A DNA stretch of 64,000 nt. Source: Kineococcus endophyticus. Its GTDB lineage: Bacteria > Actinomycetota > Actinomycetes > Actinomycetales > Kineococcaceae. Of the stretch, positions 1 through 8,875 are shown piece after piece; position 1 is the stretch's first letter, and each line of letters starts with the position of its first letter. The DNA lies in the NCBI RefSeq assembly GCF_040796495.1, contig NZ_JBFNQN010000006.1:62001-126000 (forward strand), in the 5' to 3' direction. Both the position numbers and the translations under genes were made by a program. The notes beneath the pieces were generated by a model. That model was not told the origin of the DNA and ran no database searches. It was given only the letters and a program-made list of their open reading frames with translations.

Positions 1-221
1 GGCCGACGTGCCGCCAGCCCGAGCGCGGCCCCCGCCGCCGGCCACCAGACGACCTCGGAGAGGTCCTGGGTGTCGGCCAGCACCGGCATGAGCGCGGTGA
101 GGAGGGTGACGAGGAGCGCCGTGGTGACCGCGAGCCGGACGCCGCCGCCGCGCACGGGGGCGTCGGGACGGGCGGTCCGGTCGGGCTCACCCGTCCGGCC
201 CTGCTGCAGTCTCGCGATCAT
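1..221 (-). CDS. Membrane protein, N-terminal fragment (runs off the window)
   Basis: Only the first 73 codons are present and the gene continues beyond base 1. The ATG at 221 follows a strong AGGAGGTGG ribosome site. A charged N-terminus is followed by a hydrophobic segment at about residues 32-48, then a short loop and a second hydrophobic stretch containing WWPAAGAALGLAAR. This layout resembles the start of sensory membrane domains such as MASE1 in actinobacterial signalling proteins, but that is a guess from one motif. No catalytic domain is visible. Confidence 0.6.
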   Translation of the reverse strand, partial: MIARLQQGRTGEPDRTARPDAPVRGGGVRLAVTTALLVTLLTALMPVLADTQDLSEVVWWPAAGAALGLAARR

Positions 222-329
222 GACCACCTCCTCGGCAGGTGGGACGCGTTCCTTGAGTGCTCCGACCGGGTGAATCCAGCATCGTGGCTGAATCGTCACC
301 AAGCGTGCAGAGATCGTCGCACTCCGACG

Positions 330-917
330 TCAACGGGGCGCGGTCACGACCAGGTAGCGCGCCGTCGTGTCGTCCGGAGCGCGGAAGGTGCAGTCGGTCG
401 GGGGGCCGAACTGAACGCCGTCGCCGGCCGCCAGGACGTGCGTCACGACGCCCTCGACGAGTTCCAGCGTGCCGTCGAGGACCCACACCTGCTGGTGGAT
501 GCGGGCGTACGCGGCGGCCGGGTAGGTCACGGCCGCCCCGGCGGGCAGCTCGATCTCCGTGAGCTCGAGGTGGCCGCCGGCGGGGGACAGGGACCGGCGG
601 CGGTACCCGCTGGCGGGGTCCGTCCACACGGGGGCGTCGGCGGCGCGCACGACCCGCTCGTCCTCCCGGGTGGGTCCCTCGACGCGCGTGAAGAGCTCCG
701 ACAGCGTCAACCCGAGCGGTCCGCAGAGCCTGCCGAGCAGGGCCGCTGAGGGTTGCGACGCCCCGCTCTCCACCTTCAGCACCGCACCGCGCGAGACCCC
801 GGCGGCCTCGGCCAGCGCGGCGGTGCTCAGGCGGCGGTCCAGCCGGGCGGACCGCAGCTCGTGCGCGAGTCGTGCACCGAACCCTCGGGTGGTGTCGGCG
901 GTGCCGCGGTCGTCCAC
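330..917 (-). CDS. XRE-family transcriptional regulator with C-terminal cupin domain
   Basis: The 195-residue protein starts with an XRE helix-turn-helix at about residues 12-70 (GVSRGAVLKVESGASQPSAA), followed by a cupin at about 110-190 (ELPAGAAVTYPAAAY, HQQVWVLDGTLELV). This is the usual layout of small-ligand-sensing repressors. The GTG start at 917 is preceded by TACAGT and six bases, so the transcript may be leaderless. It is divergent from the PRISE-type reductase, and the shared promoter holds a tandem CACTnnAGTGAG repeat that overlaps the -10. Autoregulation and control of the reductase are inferred. The long open frame upstream of the start is not coding. Confidence 0.9.
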   Translation of the reverse strand: MDDRGTADTTRGFGARLAHELRSARLDRRLSTAALAEAAGVSRGAVLKVESGASQPSAALLGRLCGPLGLTLSELFTRVEGPTREDERVVRAADAPVWTDPASGYRRRSLSPAGGHLELTEIELPAGAAVTYPAAAYARIHQQVWVLDGTLELVEGVVTHVLAAGDGVQFGPPTDCTFRAPDDTTARYLVVTAPR

Positions 918-922
918 CCCTC

Positions 923-946
923 CACTGTAGTGAGCACTCCAGTGAG
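923..946. promoter_or_regulatory. Tandem CACTnnAGTGAG operator candidate
   Basis: Two adjacent 12-bp units, CACTGTAGTGAG and CACTCCAGTGAG, lie head to tail. Each contains a CACT-N2-AGTG palindrome. The first unit overlaps the TACAGT -10 hexamer (924-929, minus strand) of the XRE regulator, and both lie just upstream of the ribosome site of the divergent reductase. Binding by the XRE regulator is inferred from position only. Confidence 0.6.
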
Positions 947-962
947 CGGTGGAGGAGCAGAT

Positions 963-2102
963 ATGCCTACCGTGGTGGTCATGGCCGCCTCCTCGCCCCG
1001 CCCCGACCGCGCCCCCGTCCCCGTGCGCACCCCGCCGGACGGTGCCCACGCCCTCGTCGTCGGCGCCACGGGGATCACCGGCACCGCCCTGGCCGAGCAG
1101 CTCGTCGCCGCCGGCTGGCGCACCTCGGGCCTGTCCCGGCGTCCGCCCACGGTCGACGGGGTCGAGCACGTGCGGGCCGACCTGTTCTCCCGCGACAGCC
1201 TCGAGCGCGAGCTCGCCGGTCTGGCCCCGACCCACGTGTTCGTCACGGCCTGGGCGCGGCAGGAGACCGAGGCCGAGAACGTCCGCGTCAACGGCGGCAT
1301 GGTCCGCGACCTGCTCGCCGTCCTCGGTGCGCAGGGGTCGGTCCGGCACACCGCGCTCGTCACCGGGCTCAAGCACTACCTCGGCCCCTTCGAGGCGTAC
1401 GGCCAGGGGGACCTGCCCGACACCCCGTTCCTGGAGGACGCCCCGCGGCTGGACGCGGAGAACTTCTACTACGCCCAGGAGGACGAGCTGTTCGCCGCCG
1501 CCGAGCGCCACGGGTTCGGCTGGTCGGTGCACCGCGCGCACACCGTCACCGGCTTCGCCGTCGGCAACGCCATGAACCTCGTCCCGACCCTCGGGGCCTA
1601 CGCGGCCGTCGTCCGGGCCACCGGCCGGCCCTTCGTCTTCCCGGGCTCGCGCACCCAGTGGGACGGCGTCGTCGACCTGACAGACGCCGGGCAGCTGGCC
1701 GACCACCAGCTCTGGGCCGCGACGACCCCCGAGGCGGCCGACACCGCGTTCAACGTCGTCAACGGCGACGTCGTCCGCTGGCGCCGGCTGTGGCCGCGGC
1801 TGGCCGGGCACCTCGGCGTCGAAGCGCAGGGCCCGGGCACCGAACCCCTCACCCTCACCGAGCAGATGCGGGACGCCGAACCCGTCTGGGCGCGGCTGGT
1901 GGCCGAGCACGGCCTGGTCGAGGAGGACCTGACGAAGGTCGCCTCCTGGTGGCACAGCGACTCCGACCTCGGCCGCGACGTCGAGGTGTTGGCCGACATG
2001 ACCCGCAGCCGGCTGGCCGGGTTCACCGGGTACGTCAGCACCGAGCGCGCCCTGCTTGGGCTCGTCGACCGCTACCGCGAGGCGCGCGTCCTGCCGGCCT
2101 GA
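963..2102 (+). CDS. NAD(P)-dependent SDR reductase, PRISE-like
   Basis: A 379-residue extended SDR. The nucleotide-binding motif VVGATGITGTALAEQL is near the N-terminus. TGLKHYLGPFEAYG and NFYYAQEDELF follow, which are hallmarks of the PRISE family (progesterone 5-beta-reductase/iridoid synthase-like), where Lys and Tyr of these motifs form the active site. Family members reduce activated C=C bonds in enones; the substrate here is unknown. The ATG at 963 has a GGAGGAG ribosome site. The 3' end overlaps the convergent LOV gene by 31 bp. Control by the divergent XRE regulator is likely. Confidence 0.85.
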   Translation: MPTVVVMAASSPRPDRAPVPVRTPPDGAHALVVGATGITGTALAEQLVAAGWRTSGLSRRPPTVDGVEHVRADLFSRDSLERELAGLAPTHVFVTAWARQETEAENVRVNGGMVRDLLAVLGAQGSVRHTALVTGLKHYLGPFEAYGQGDLPDTPFLEDAPRLDAENFYYAQEDELFAAAERHGFGWSVHRAHTVTGFAVGNAMNLVPTLGAYAAVVRATGRPFVFPGSRTQWDGVVDLTDAGQLADHQLWAATTPEAADTAFNVVNGDVVRWRRLWPRLAGHLGVEAQGPGTEPLTLTEQMRDAEPVWARLVAEHGLVEEDLTKVASWWHSDSDLGRDVEVLADMTRSRLAGFTGYVSTERALLGLVDRYREARVLPA

Positions 2103-2572
2103 GACCACGCGCGGCGCTCGGCCTCGAGGAAGCGGTCGTGCGCCGCGTGCGCCGTCACCCGCGACGTCACGTCGACCTGGTACCCGGCGACGTGGGTGAC
2201 GTCCCCGCCGCCCTGGCGGATGGGGGCCAGCAACAGCTCGTTCCAGAAGACCGAGCCGTCCGCGCGGCGGTTCAGGAGCGTCTCGCGGACCGGCTCGCCC
2301 CGTTCCAGGGCCTCGCGGATGCGGGCCCGGGAGCTCTCGCTCGTCTGGTCGGTCTGCAGGAAGCGGCAGTTCACGCCGAGCACCCGGTCGGCGGCGTAGC
2401 CCGTCAGCGCCGTGAAGGCCGGGCTCACCCAGCAGATGGGCAGGTCGGTTGTGCGCGCGTCGGAGATGACCAGCGAGACGCCCGCGGCGTCCAGGGCCGC
2501 CTGCTCGTAGCCGACGAGACCGGGCAGGACGCCGGCGTCGAGAGCGGGCGGGCGGTCCTTCGGTGGGGACAT
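2072..2572 (-). CDS. Short LOV blue-light photoreceptor protein
   Basis: A 166-residue protein that is almost entirely one LOV-type PAS domain. It has GVNCRFLQ (consensus GRNCRFLQ) with Cys69 as the expected flavin-adduct cysteine, Arg70 and Gln73. Asn101 and Asn111 lie in NRRADGSVFWN, and Gln132 in the terminal YQVDVT strand. All residues known to bind FMN are therefore present. A short helical tail (about 140-166) follows, with no kinase, HTH or GGDEF output domain. The ATG at 2572 follows a GAGAGG ribosome site. It would act alone or through a partner protein. The gene overlaps the convergent reductase by 31 bp. Confidence 0.88.
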   Translation of the reverse strand: MSPPKDRPPALDAGVLPGLVGYEQAALDAAGVSLVISDARTTDLPICWVSPAFTALTGYAADRVLGVNCRFLQTDQTSESSRARIREALERGEPVRETLLNRRADGSVFWNELLLAPIRQGGGDVTHVAGYQVDVTSRVTAHAAHDRFLEAERRAWSQAGRTRASR

Positions 2573-2695
2573 CGAGACCTCTCTCGGCCGCCGGATGGAA
2601 CGTCCCACCCGCTCCCGTCGATGATGCCCCGTTCACCCGATCGGCGCAGCGCAACCGTCCGACCGGTGCAGTCGCCGGTGCCCGACACTGGGGTG

Positions 2696-4951
2696 GTGAG
2701 CATCCCGCACTCCTCGCACTGGGGGGCCTTCTCCGCCGTCCCGACCGACGGCGGCGTCCAGGTCCTCCCGCACCCCGACGACCCCGAGCCGTCCGCCCTG
2801 CTCGCCAACGTCGCCGTGGCGGCGACCCCGACGGCGCGGGTGCTGCGCCCGCACGTGCGCCGCGGCTGGTGGGAGGACGGACCGGGCCCGGACGAGCGGC
2901 GCGGCCACGACGAGTTCCTGCCCGTGGAGTGGGACGAGCTGCTCGACCGGGTCGCCGGGGAGTACCGCCGGGTCCTGGACGAGCACGGACCGCGCGGGGT
3001 CTACGCGGGGTCCTACGGCTGGGCCAGCGCCGGCCGGTTCCACCACGCCCAGAGCCAGCTGCACCGGTTCTCCCACGTCCTCGGCGGCGCGGTCCGCTCG
3101 TCGTGGACCTACAGCCACGGCGTCGGGGAGGTCCTCATGCCCCGCGTCGTCGGCAACCAGGAACCCCTGATCTCACCCACGTCCTGGTCCAGCGTCGAGG
3201 AGCACACCGACCTCGTCATCGCGTTCGGGGGGCTGCCCGCGAAGAACTCCGAGGTCGCCAGCGGCGGGATCAGCCGGCACGAGGTGGCCGGCCGGTTGCG
3301 CGGCGCCCGCCGGCGCGGCGCCGAGTTCGTCCTCGTCTCGCCCCTGCGCGACGACCTCGCCGCCGAACTGGGGGCGCAGTGGCTCGACGTCGTCCCCGGC
3401 ACCGACGCGGCCCTGCTCCTGGCGATGTGCCACGTCCTGCGCGCCGAGGGCCTGCACGACACCGAGTTCCTGCGCCGCTGCACCGCGGGGTCGGAGGAGT
3501 TCCTCGCCACCCTGGACCCGTTCACCCCCGAGTGGGCGCAGGAGATCACCGGGATCCCTGCGCAGACCGTGCGGGACCTCGCCCGCCGGGCCGTCCGGGG
3601 CCGGACGATGGTCACCGTCAGCTGGTCCGTGGCCCGCACCCGGTTCGGGGAGCAGCCGTTGTGGGCGGCCGTCGCGTTCGCCGCCATGGTCGGGCAGATC
3701 GGCCTGCCCGGCGGCGGTTTCGGCCACGGCTACGCCTCCACCGGCGGGGTCGGGAAGCGGGCCGGTTCCTACCCCCTGCCGACGTTCCCGCAGTTCGCCG
3801 ACCCGCTGCGGGTGCGCATCCCGGTGGCCCGCATCGCCGACGCCCTCCTGCACCCGGGGGGGGAGTACGACGTCGACGGCCGCCGCGAGACCTACCCGCA
3901 CCTGCGGCTCGTGCACTGGGCCGGCGGGAACCCGTTCCACCACCACCAGGACCTCACCCGGTTGCAGCGCGCGTTCCGCGCCGCCGAGACCGTCGTCGTC
4001 CACGAACCGTTCTGGACGGCCACCGCCCGGCACGCCGACGTCGTCTTCGCCTCGACGACGACGTTGGAGCGCAACGACATCGGGGCCGCCCGGTACGACG
4101 ACCGGCTCATCGCCATGGGTCGCGTCCACGAACCCCTCGGCCAGGCCCGCGACGACTACGACGTCCTCGCGGAGTTGTCGCAGCGCCTCGGCACCGGGGA
4201 ACGGTTCACCGAGGGCCGCACGGGCGGGGAGTGGGTCGAGCACCTGTGGGAGGAGTGGCGCACCGGACCCGCGGCCCGCTCCGGGATCGACGCCCCGTCG
4301 TACGCGGAGTTCGTCGCGGCGGGGGAGTTCGTGCTGCCGCCCGAACCCGCCGAGAAGGTGATGTTCGCGAGCTTCCGCGCCGACCCGGAGACGTTCCCCC
4401 TGCGGACGCCGAGCGGCCGGGTGGAACTGCACTCCGAGACCGTCGCGGGGTTCGGCTACGACGACTGCCCCGGCCACCCGGTCTGGCTGGAGCCCGAGGA
4501 GGTCCCCGACGCGGAGTTCCCGCTGCACCTGGTGGCGAACAACCCGGCGACGCGCCTGCACAGCCAGCTCGACCACGGCGCCACGTCGCAGGCGGGGAAG
4601 GTCGCCGGCCGCGAACCCGTCCGGATGCACCCCGACGACGCCGCCGCCCGCGGGTTGGGCGCCGGTCAGGTCGTCGTGCTGCGCAGCCGCCGGGGCAGTT
4701 GCCTCGGTGGGCTCGTGCTGTCCGACGCCGTCCGCCGCGGCGTCGTGCAGATGTCCACGGGCGCCTGGTTCGACCCCGTCGCCGGCGCGGCCGCGGGCGT
4801 CACGTGCGGGCACGGGAACGTCAACGTCCTCACCCGCGACGTCGGCTCGTCGCGCCTGGCGCAGGCCTGCACCGGCCAGCACGCGACCGTCGAGGTGAGC
4901 GCGTTCGACGGTGTCCCGCCGCGGGTGACGGTGTTCGACCAGCCGTCCTGA
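2696..4951 (+). CDS. Molybdopterin oxidoreductase, biotin/DMSO/TMAO reductase type
   Basis: A protein of about 751 residues in the DMSO reductase family, closest in style to BisC, DorA and TorZ. SSHWGAF stands at the N-terminus, and GSYGWASAGRFHHAQ carries the serine expected to ligate molybdenum. The C-terminal dinucleotide-binding domain includes VANNPATRLHSQLD and CGHGNVNVLT. There is no N-terminal Fe-S cysteine motif and no twin-arginine signal, so it should be cytoplasmic, like BisC, reducing S-oxides or N-oxides such as biotin or methionine sulfoxide. Start choice is uncertain: GTG at 2693 or 2696, or ATG at 2621/2624. No partner subunit or cofactor gene lies nearby. Confidence 0.87.
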   Translation: MSIPHSSHWGAFSAVPTDGGVQVLPHPDDPEPSALLANVAVAATPTARVLRPHVRRGWWEDGPGPDERRGHDEFLPVEWDELLDRVAGEYRRVLDEHGPRGVYAGSYGWASAGRFHHAQSQLHRFSHVLGGAVRSSWTYSHGVGEVLMPRVVGNQEPLISPTSWSSVEEHTDLVIAFGGLPAKNSEVASGGISRHEVAGRLRGARRRGAEFVLVSPLRDDLAAELGAQWLDVVPGTDAALLLAMCHVLRAEGLHDTEFLRRCTAGSEEFLATLDPFTPEWAQEITGIPAQTVRDLARRAVRGRTMVTVSWSVARTRFGEQPLWAAVAFAAMVGQIGLPGGGFGHGYASTGGVGKRAGSYPLPTFPQFADPLRVRIPVARIADALLHPGGEYDVDGRRETYPHLRLVHWAGGNPFHHHQDLTRLQRAFRAAETVVVHEPFWTATARHADVVFASTTTLERNDIGAARYDDRLIAMGRVHEPLGQARDDYDVLAELSQRLGTGERFTEGRTGGEWVEHLWEEWRTGPAARSGIDAPSYAEFVAAGEFVLPPEPAEKVMFASFRADPETFPLRTPSGRVELHSETVAGFGYDDCPGHPVWLEPEEVPDAEFPLHLVANNPATRLHSQLDHGATSQAGKVAGREPVRMHPDDAAARGLGAGQVVVLRSRRGSCLGGLVLSDAVRRGVVQMSTGAWFDPVAGAAAGVTCGHGNVNVLTRDVGSSRLAQACTGQHATVEVSAFDGVPPRVTVFDQPS

Positions 4952-5005
4952 CCCGTGGGGGAATCCGGTGGCGGCCGGCGGGTCGCGCGGGCCAGCATCG
5001 GGAGG

Positions 5006-5659
5006 GTGCTTCCCGCCGACCTGCACCCGTTCGCCGCCCTGCGCCTGACCGTCCCCGACCCCGACGGGGACGTCGAGCTGCGCACGGGAGACCTCGAGGG
5101 CGTCGTCGAGCTGTCCCGGGTCGCCGCGCGCGGGGTGCACGCCGAGGACGCCATGCCGTTCGCGTTCCCGTGGAGCGACTGCGAGCCGGAGGAACGGGCG
5201 CGGCGCACCCTGCGCTGGCAGCTCGGCGGTTGGGCCTCGTGGACGCCGCAGGACTGGCGGATCGACTTCGTCGTCCGGCGCGCGGGGGCCGTCGTCGGCA
5301 CGCAGTCGCTGGAGGCCCGCGACTTCCGCGTCCTGCGCGAGGTGACCACCGGGTCGTGGCTGGGACGCGAGCACCAGGGGCGCGGGACGGGCACCCTCAT
5401 GCGGACGGCCGTCCTGCACCTGGCCTTCGCGGGCCTGGGGGCGGTGCGCGCCCGCAGCGACGCCTTCCTCGACAACCCCGCGTCCCTGGGCGTCTCGCGC
5501 CGGCTCGGCTACACCGACGACGGGCAGCGCACGGTGGTCCGCCGGGACGCACCCGTCGTGACCCAGCGGCTGCGTCTGGAGGCCGCCGACTGGGACGACC
5601 GTGCGCGGCCCGCCGTGCAGGTGGACGGGCTCGAGCCCGTCCTGGCCGCGCTCGCGTAG
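5006..5659 (+). CDS. GNAT-family N-acetyltransferase
   Basis: About 217 residues with the RimJ/RimL-type GNAT fold. An N-terminal strand-helix (VELRTGDLEGVVELSRVA) is followed by substrate-side residues (MPFAFPWSD), then the acetyl-CoA motif LGREHQGRGTGTLMRTAVLH (Q/RxxGxG/A) and a final LDNPASLGVSRRLGY segment. It probably acetylates a small amine or a protein N-terminus; the substrate is unknown. The GTG at 5006 is chosen because the domain begins right after it; an in-frame GTG at 4955 is possible. It follows the molybdoenzyme on the same strand, with no sign of functional coupling. Confidence 0.82.
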   Translation: MLPADLHPFAALRLTVPDPDGDVELRTGDLEGVVELSRVAARGVHAEDAMPFAFPWSDCEPEERARRTLRWQLGGWASWTPQDWRIDFVVRRAGAVVGTQSLEARDFRVLREVTTGSWLGREHQGRGTGTLMRTAVLHLAFAGLGAVRARSDAFLDNPASLGVSRRLGYTDDGQRTVVRRDAPVVTQRLRLEAADWDDRARPAVQVDGLEPVLAALA

Positions 5660-5806
5660 CGCGCCGGGTCCGGGATCTCAAGCCCCGGGCCGCCGGATGG
5701 GCCGAACGGGTCTGCGGGACGCCCCGGTTGGGGCATCATGGGCCTCCGAACACGGCGCACCGCCCGCGAGGGCGCGCAGCGCCGCCGAGGTGCGGAGGAG
5801 CCGCAG

Positions 5807-7585
5807 GTGACGAACGAGGGATGGCCTGACGACAGGCTCACCTCCTCCGACGTCCCGTCCCTCGTGCGTCACCACGCCGGGCCGGTCGAGGACCCCGACC
5901 GCTACGAGCTGCTGGGTGAGGCCGAGGGCGCGGACGAAGCGTGGCACGTCCTCGACCACCGCGCCCAGGCGGGCGAGGCCCTGTTCACCCTCGCCGCCCT
6001 GCGCCCGCGCGCCGTCGAGGACCTCGAGGTCCGGCACGCGCCGGACCGTGACGGGGACGAGGACGCGGCGGTCCCGGAGGAGGTCTCCCCCGAGGAGTTG
6101 TGGCGCGAACGCGCCGCGGGCCTGGCCCGCGTCCGGCACGCCCGCCTGGCGGGGGTCGTCGACACGTTCTCCGGCCCCGCACCGCACGCGCCGGGACAGG
6201 CGCCCGCCGGCGGGGCCGACTGGAACTACGCCGTCCTGGAGCAGGCCGCGGGCCGGTCCGTCGCCGACTGGCTGCGCGACGACCCCGGAGCCGGCGTCGA
6301 GGAGCGGTTCACCGTCCTGGCCACGGCCGCCAGCGTCCTGTCCGAGCTGCACCGCGGCTCCGAGGACGCCCCGCCGCTCGTCCACGGCGACATCACCCCG
6401 CGGTCGGTCCGCCTCGGCGGCTTCTGGCCCGCCGACGGGGTCCGTCTGGCCGGTGCCAGCCTCGGCGGTCTGCGGCATGGTCCGCTCCAGCGGTCCCCGC
6501 ACACCGTCTACACGGCGCCGGAGGTCCGCGGCGGTGCGCTGCCCTCCGCGGCCAGCGACGTCTTCGGCTTCGGGGCCACGGCCCTGTTCGTGCTGACCGG
6601 CACCGCGCCGGCCACCTCCCCCGACGGCGTGGTGGACCCGTCGCTGGTCCGCCGGCAGCTCGGTGCCGCCCCGCTCACCGCGCCCCACCCGGGCCTGGCC
6701 GACCTGCTGCTGCAGGCGCTGTCCCCGGACCCGGCGCAACGGCCCGACCGGTTGCCGGCGTGGGTCAACGGCATGCGGGCCTTCGTCGAACCCCGCGCCT
6801 CCCTCGACCCCTACGACGGGCAGTCGGCGCCGACGCAGTTCGTGCCCGTCGCCTCCACGGAGGCGACGCGGTCGCTGCCGAAGCGGCCGGTCGTGGTCGT
6901 CGTGGGCGCGCTGCTGCTCGCGACGGCGGGCACGGCCGTGGCCATCACGGCCGTCCAGCAGGGCAAGCTGCGCGACGTCCCGAACCCCGTGGCGATCGTC
7001 CAGCCCCCGCAGGAGTCGAGCACCCTGCCGACCAGCTCGGTGCCCCAGCCCGCGACGACGGCCGGCGGCGCCGCCCCGAGCACCGGACAGCAGACGCGCG
7101 GAGGCGGCCAGGCCCCCTCGACGCGGCGCAGCACGTCGGCGGAGCAACCCTCGAGCGGCGCCCCGACGGCGACCTCGCCGGACGTGCCGTCGAGCGTGCC
7201 GGGCCTGCCGCCCGCGCCCGTCGCCACGAACCCGGGACCGACGACGGGTGTGCTCCCCCCGGTCACGGGCCCGACCACGACGCCGCCCCCGCCCACGCCC
7301 GCGCCGCCCGTGAGCACGGCGCCGCCGGTCTCCAGCGCGCCCCCCACGGTCACGTTGCCTCCGGTGACGCTGCCGCCGGTGACGCCGCCGGTCCCGCAGC
7401 CGACGCCCACGACGCCCAGCTCCACGACGACGACCCCGACGCTCCCGTCGTCGACCCCGCCCGGCACGCCGACGACGACGCAGTCGACGTCCGGGCCCCC
7501 GGTCCTCGTGGACCCCACGGTGACGGCCCCCGGGCCGGGCCTCCCGACCGACCCGTTCCTGCCCCGCGGCGGCCAGACCCCCTGA
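5807..7585 (+). CDS. Transmembrane Ser/Thr pseudokinase with Pro/Thr-rich extracellular tail
   Basis: A 592-residue protein. Residues about 30-350 form a bacterial Hanks-type kinase fold that keeps structural marks: the activation-segment APE (237-239), SAASDVFGFGATALF, and HGD (193-195) in place of HRD. Catalytic features are missing. There is no glycine-rich loop, no VAIK lysine (FTLAALRP), Ser200 replaces the catalytic-loop Asn, and LAGASLG stands where DFG should be. One membrane helix (about 361-383) leads to a tail of about 200 residues rich in Pro and Thr. It is probably a signalling scaffold at the envelope. GTG at 5807 follows GGAGGAG. It ends in a terminator shared with the convergent MFS gene. 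Confidence 0.85.
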   Translation: MTNEGWPDDRLTSSDVPSLVRHHAGPVEDPDRYELLGEAEGADEAWHVLDHRAQAGEALFTLAALRPRAVEDLEVRHAPDRDGDEDAAVPEEVSPEELWRERAAGLARVRHARLAGVVDTFSGPAPHAPGQAPAGGADWNYAVLEQAAGRSVADWLRDDPGAGVEERFTVLATAASVLSELHRGSEDAPPLVHGDITPRSVRLGGFWPADGVRLAGASLGGLRHGPLQRSPHTVYTAPEVRGGALPSAASDVFGFGATALFVLTGTAPATSPDGVVDPSLVRRQLGAAPLTAPHPGLADLLLQALSPDPAQRPDRLPAWVNGMRAFVEPRASLDPYDGQSAPTQFVPVASTEATRSLPKRPVVVVVGALLLATAGTAVAITAVQQGKLRDVPNPVAIVQPPQESSTLPTSSVPQPATTAGGAAPSTGQQTRGGGQAPSTRRSTSAEQPSSGAPTATSPDVPSSVPGLPPAPVATNPGPTTGVLPPVTGPTTTPPPPTPAPPVSTAPPVSSAPPTVTLPPVTLPPVTPPVPQPTPTTPSSTTTTPTLPSSTPPGTPTTTQSTSGPPVLVDPTVTAPGPGLPTDPFLPRGGQTP

Positions 7586-7610
7586 GCCGCGTCAGACCGT
7601 GACGCGGCTC
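7584..7610. terminator. Bidirectional hairpin between convergent genes
   Basis: A perfect 11-bp inverted repeat, GAGCCGCGTCA / TGACGCGGCTC with a GACCG loop. It overlaps the pseudokinase stop codon and the last codons of the convergent MFS gene. No U-tract follows, as is common for actinobacterial hairpin terminators. Confidence 0.75.
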
Positions 7611-8875
7611 CGGCCGCGTCCCTGCAGCAGCGCGCACCCGACGTAGCCGAGCCCCAGCACGACGGCCACCAGCCCGAGCCGCCCGTCGGCGGGGACGAGC
7701 GCGACCGCGGCCGCGCAGGCCAGGCAGTAGCTGACGTTGAAGACGAGGTCGTAGGCCGTGAACACCCGGCCGCGGTAGGCGTCGTCGACGCTGCGCTGCA
7801 CGACCGTGTCGACGCCGATCTTGGCGCCCTGACCGCCCAGCCCCAGCACCGCGGCGGCCACGCTGAGCAGCACCTGCGACGTCGTGAGCCCGAGCACGGC
7901 CTGCCCGACGCCGGCCAGCAGCAGGCACCTGGCGATCCAGCGGTGCACCCGGCCGCCACCGGCGCCCCACGGCGCGAGCACGGCCGCCAGCGCGGACCCG
8001 CCCGCCACCGCGGCCAGCAGCACCCCCAGCGCGGCGAGCCCCGCCGAGGGGTCGTCCGCGTCGGCCAGGACCCGGCGGCACAGCACGACCATGGCCACCG
8101 TCGTCAGCCCGAACGACCAGCGGTGCCAGGCGATGAGCCCCAGGGCCGCGGCGGCCGGCACGCGCTCGCGCAGGTGCCGGACACCCGCGACGACATCGGC
8201 CGCGCTGCGCCGCACGCTCGGGCGCGCCTCGCCGACCGCGCCCGGTGGTGGGCCGAGCAGGGTCCTGGGGAAGGCGAGGGCGGTGAGGCCCGAGGCCGCG
8301 TAGGCCAGCGCCGCGACGACGAGGGCACCGACGTCGGCGCCCGACCCCGTCCCCAGCGACGCCGTCACGGCCACCGTGGCCGTGGCGCCCGCCGCGGCGG
8401 CGACGGTCCCGGCCGTCGGGGTCACGGAGTTGGCCAGCACGAACCGGTCGGGCGCCACGACGTGCGGCAGGGCGGCCGACAGCCCCGCCAGCAACGCCCG
8501 GTTGACCGACAGCACCACGAGCGCGAGGACGCCCACGACGACGTCGGAGGACCCCGCGGCCAGCGCCCCCGCACCGACGAGCGCGACCGCAGCGCGCAGC
8601 AGGTTGCCGTACCCGAGCACCGAGCGGCGCGGACGGCGGTCCAGCAGGACCCCCGCCCACGGGCCGACGACGGTGAACGGCAGCAGCAGGACGGCCGCGG
8701 CGAAGGCGACGTCCGCGGGCGTCGCCTGGCGTTCGGGGGAGAAGAAGAAGAGGGACGCGAGCCCCGCCTGGAAGGCCCCGTCGGCCGCCTGACCGGTCAG
8801 CCGGACCGCCATGAGGTGCCGGTAGCGACGGGTGCCGAGCAGACCACCGAGCTCGCGCAGGACCGCCACCGGCAC
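7592..8875 (-). CDS. MFS transporter
   Basis: About 427 residues with about 12 hydrophobic segments. RLTGQAADGAFQAGL is in the first helix region, and VVGPWAGVLLDRRPRRSVL is the typical MFS loop 2-3 motif. It resembles DHA-type exporters, but the substrate cannot be told. The GTG at 8875 was chosen because the preceding reading frame runs through non-coding promoter sequence; a GTG two codons later is equally possible. The gene is divergent from the penicillin-binding protein. Confidence 0.82.
   Translation of the reverse strand: MPVAVLRELGGLLGTRRYRHLMAVRLTGQAADGAFQAGLASLFFFSPERQATPADVAFAAAVLLLPFTVVGPWAGVLLDRRPRRSVLGYGNLLRAAVALVGAGALAAGSSDVVVGVLALVVLSVNRALLAGLSAALPHVVAPDRFVLANSVTPTAGTVAAAAGATATVAVTASLGTGSGADVGALVVAALAYAASGLTALAFPRTLLGPPPGAVGEARPSVRRSAADVVAGVRHLRERVPAAAALGLIAWHRWSFGLTTVAMVVLCRRVLADADDPSAGLAALGVLLAAVAGGSALAAVLAPWGAGGGRVHRWIARCLLLAGVGQAVLGLTTSQVLLSVAAAVLGLGGQGAKIGVDTVVQRSVDDAYRGRVFTAYDLVFNVSYCLACAAAVALVPADGRLGLVAVVLGLGYVGCALLQGRGRSRVTV

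Noticed and set aside
918-2654. Long minus-strand open frame upstream of the XRE regulator
   Set aside because: It is antisense to the reductase and LOV genes, has no family resemblance, and is a product of high GC. Many similar long frames across the window were dropped for the same reason.
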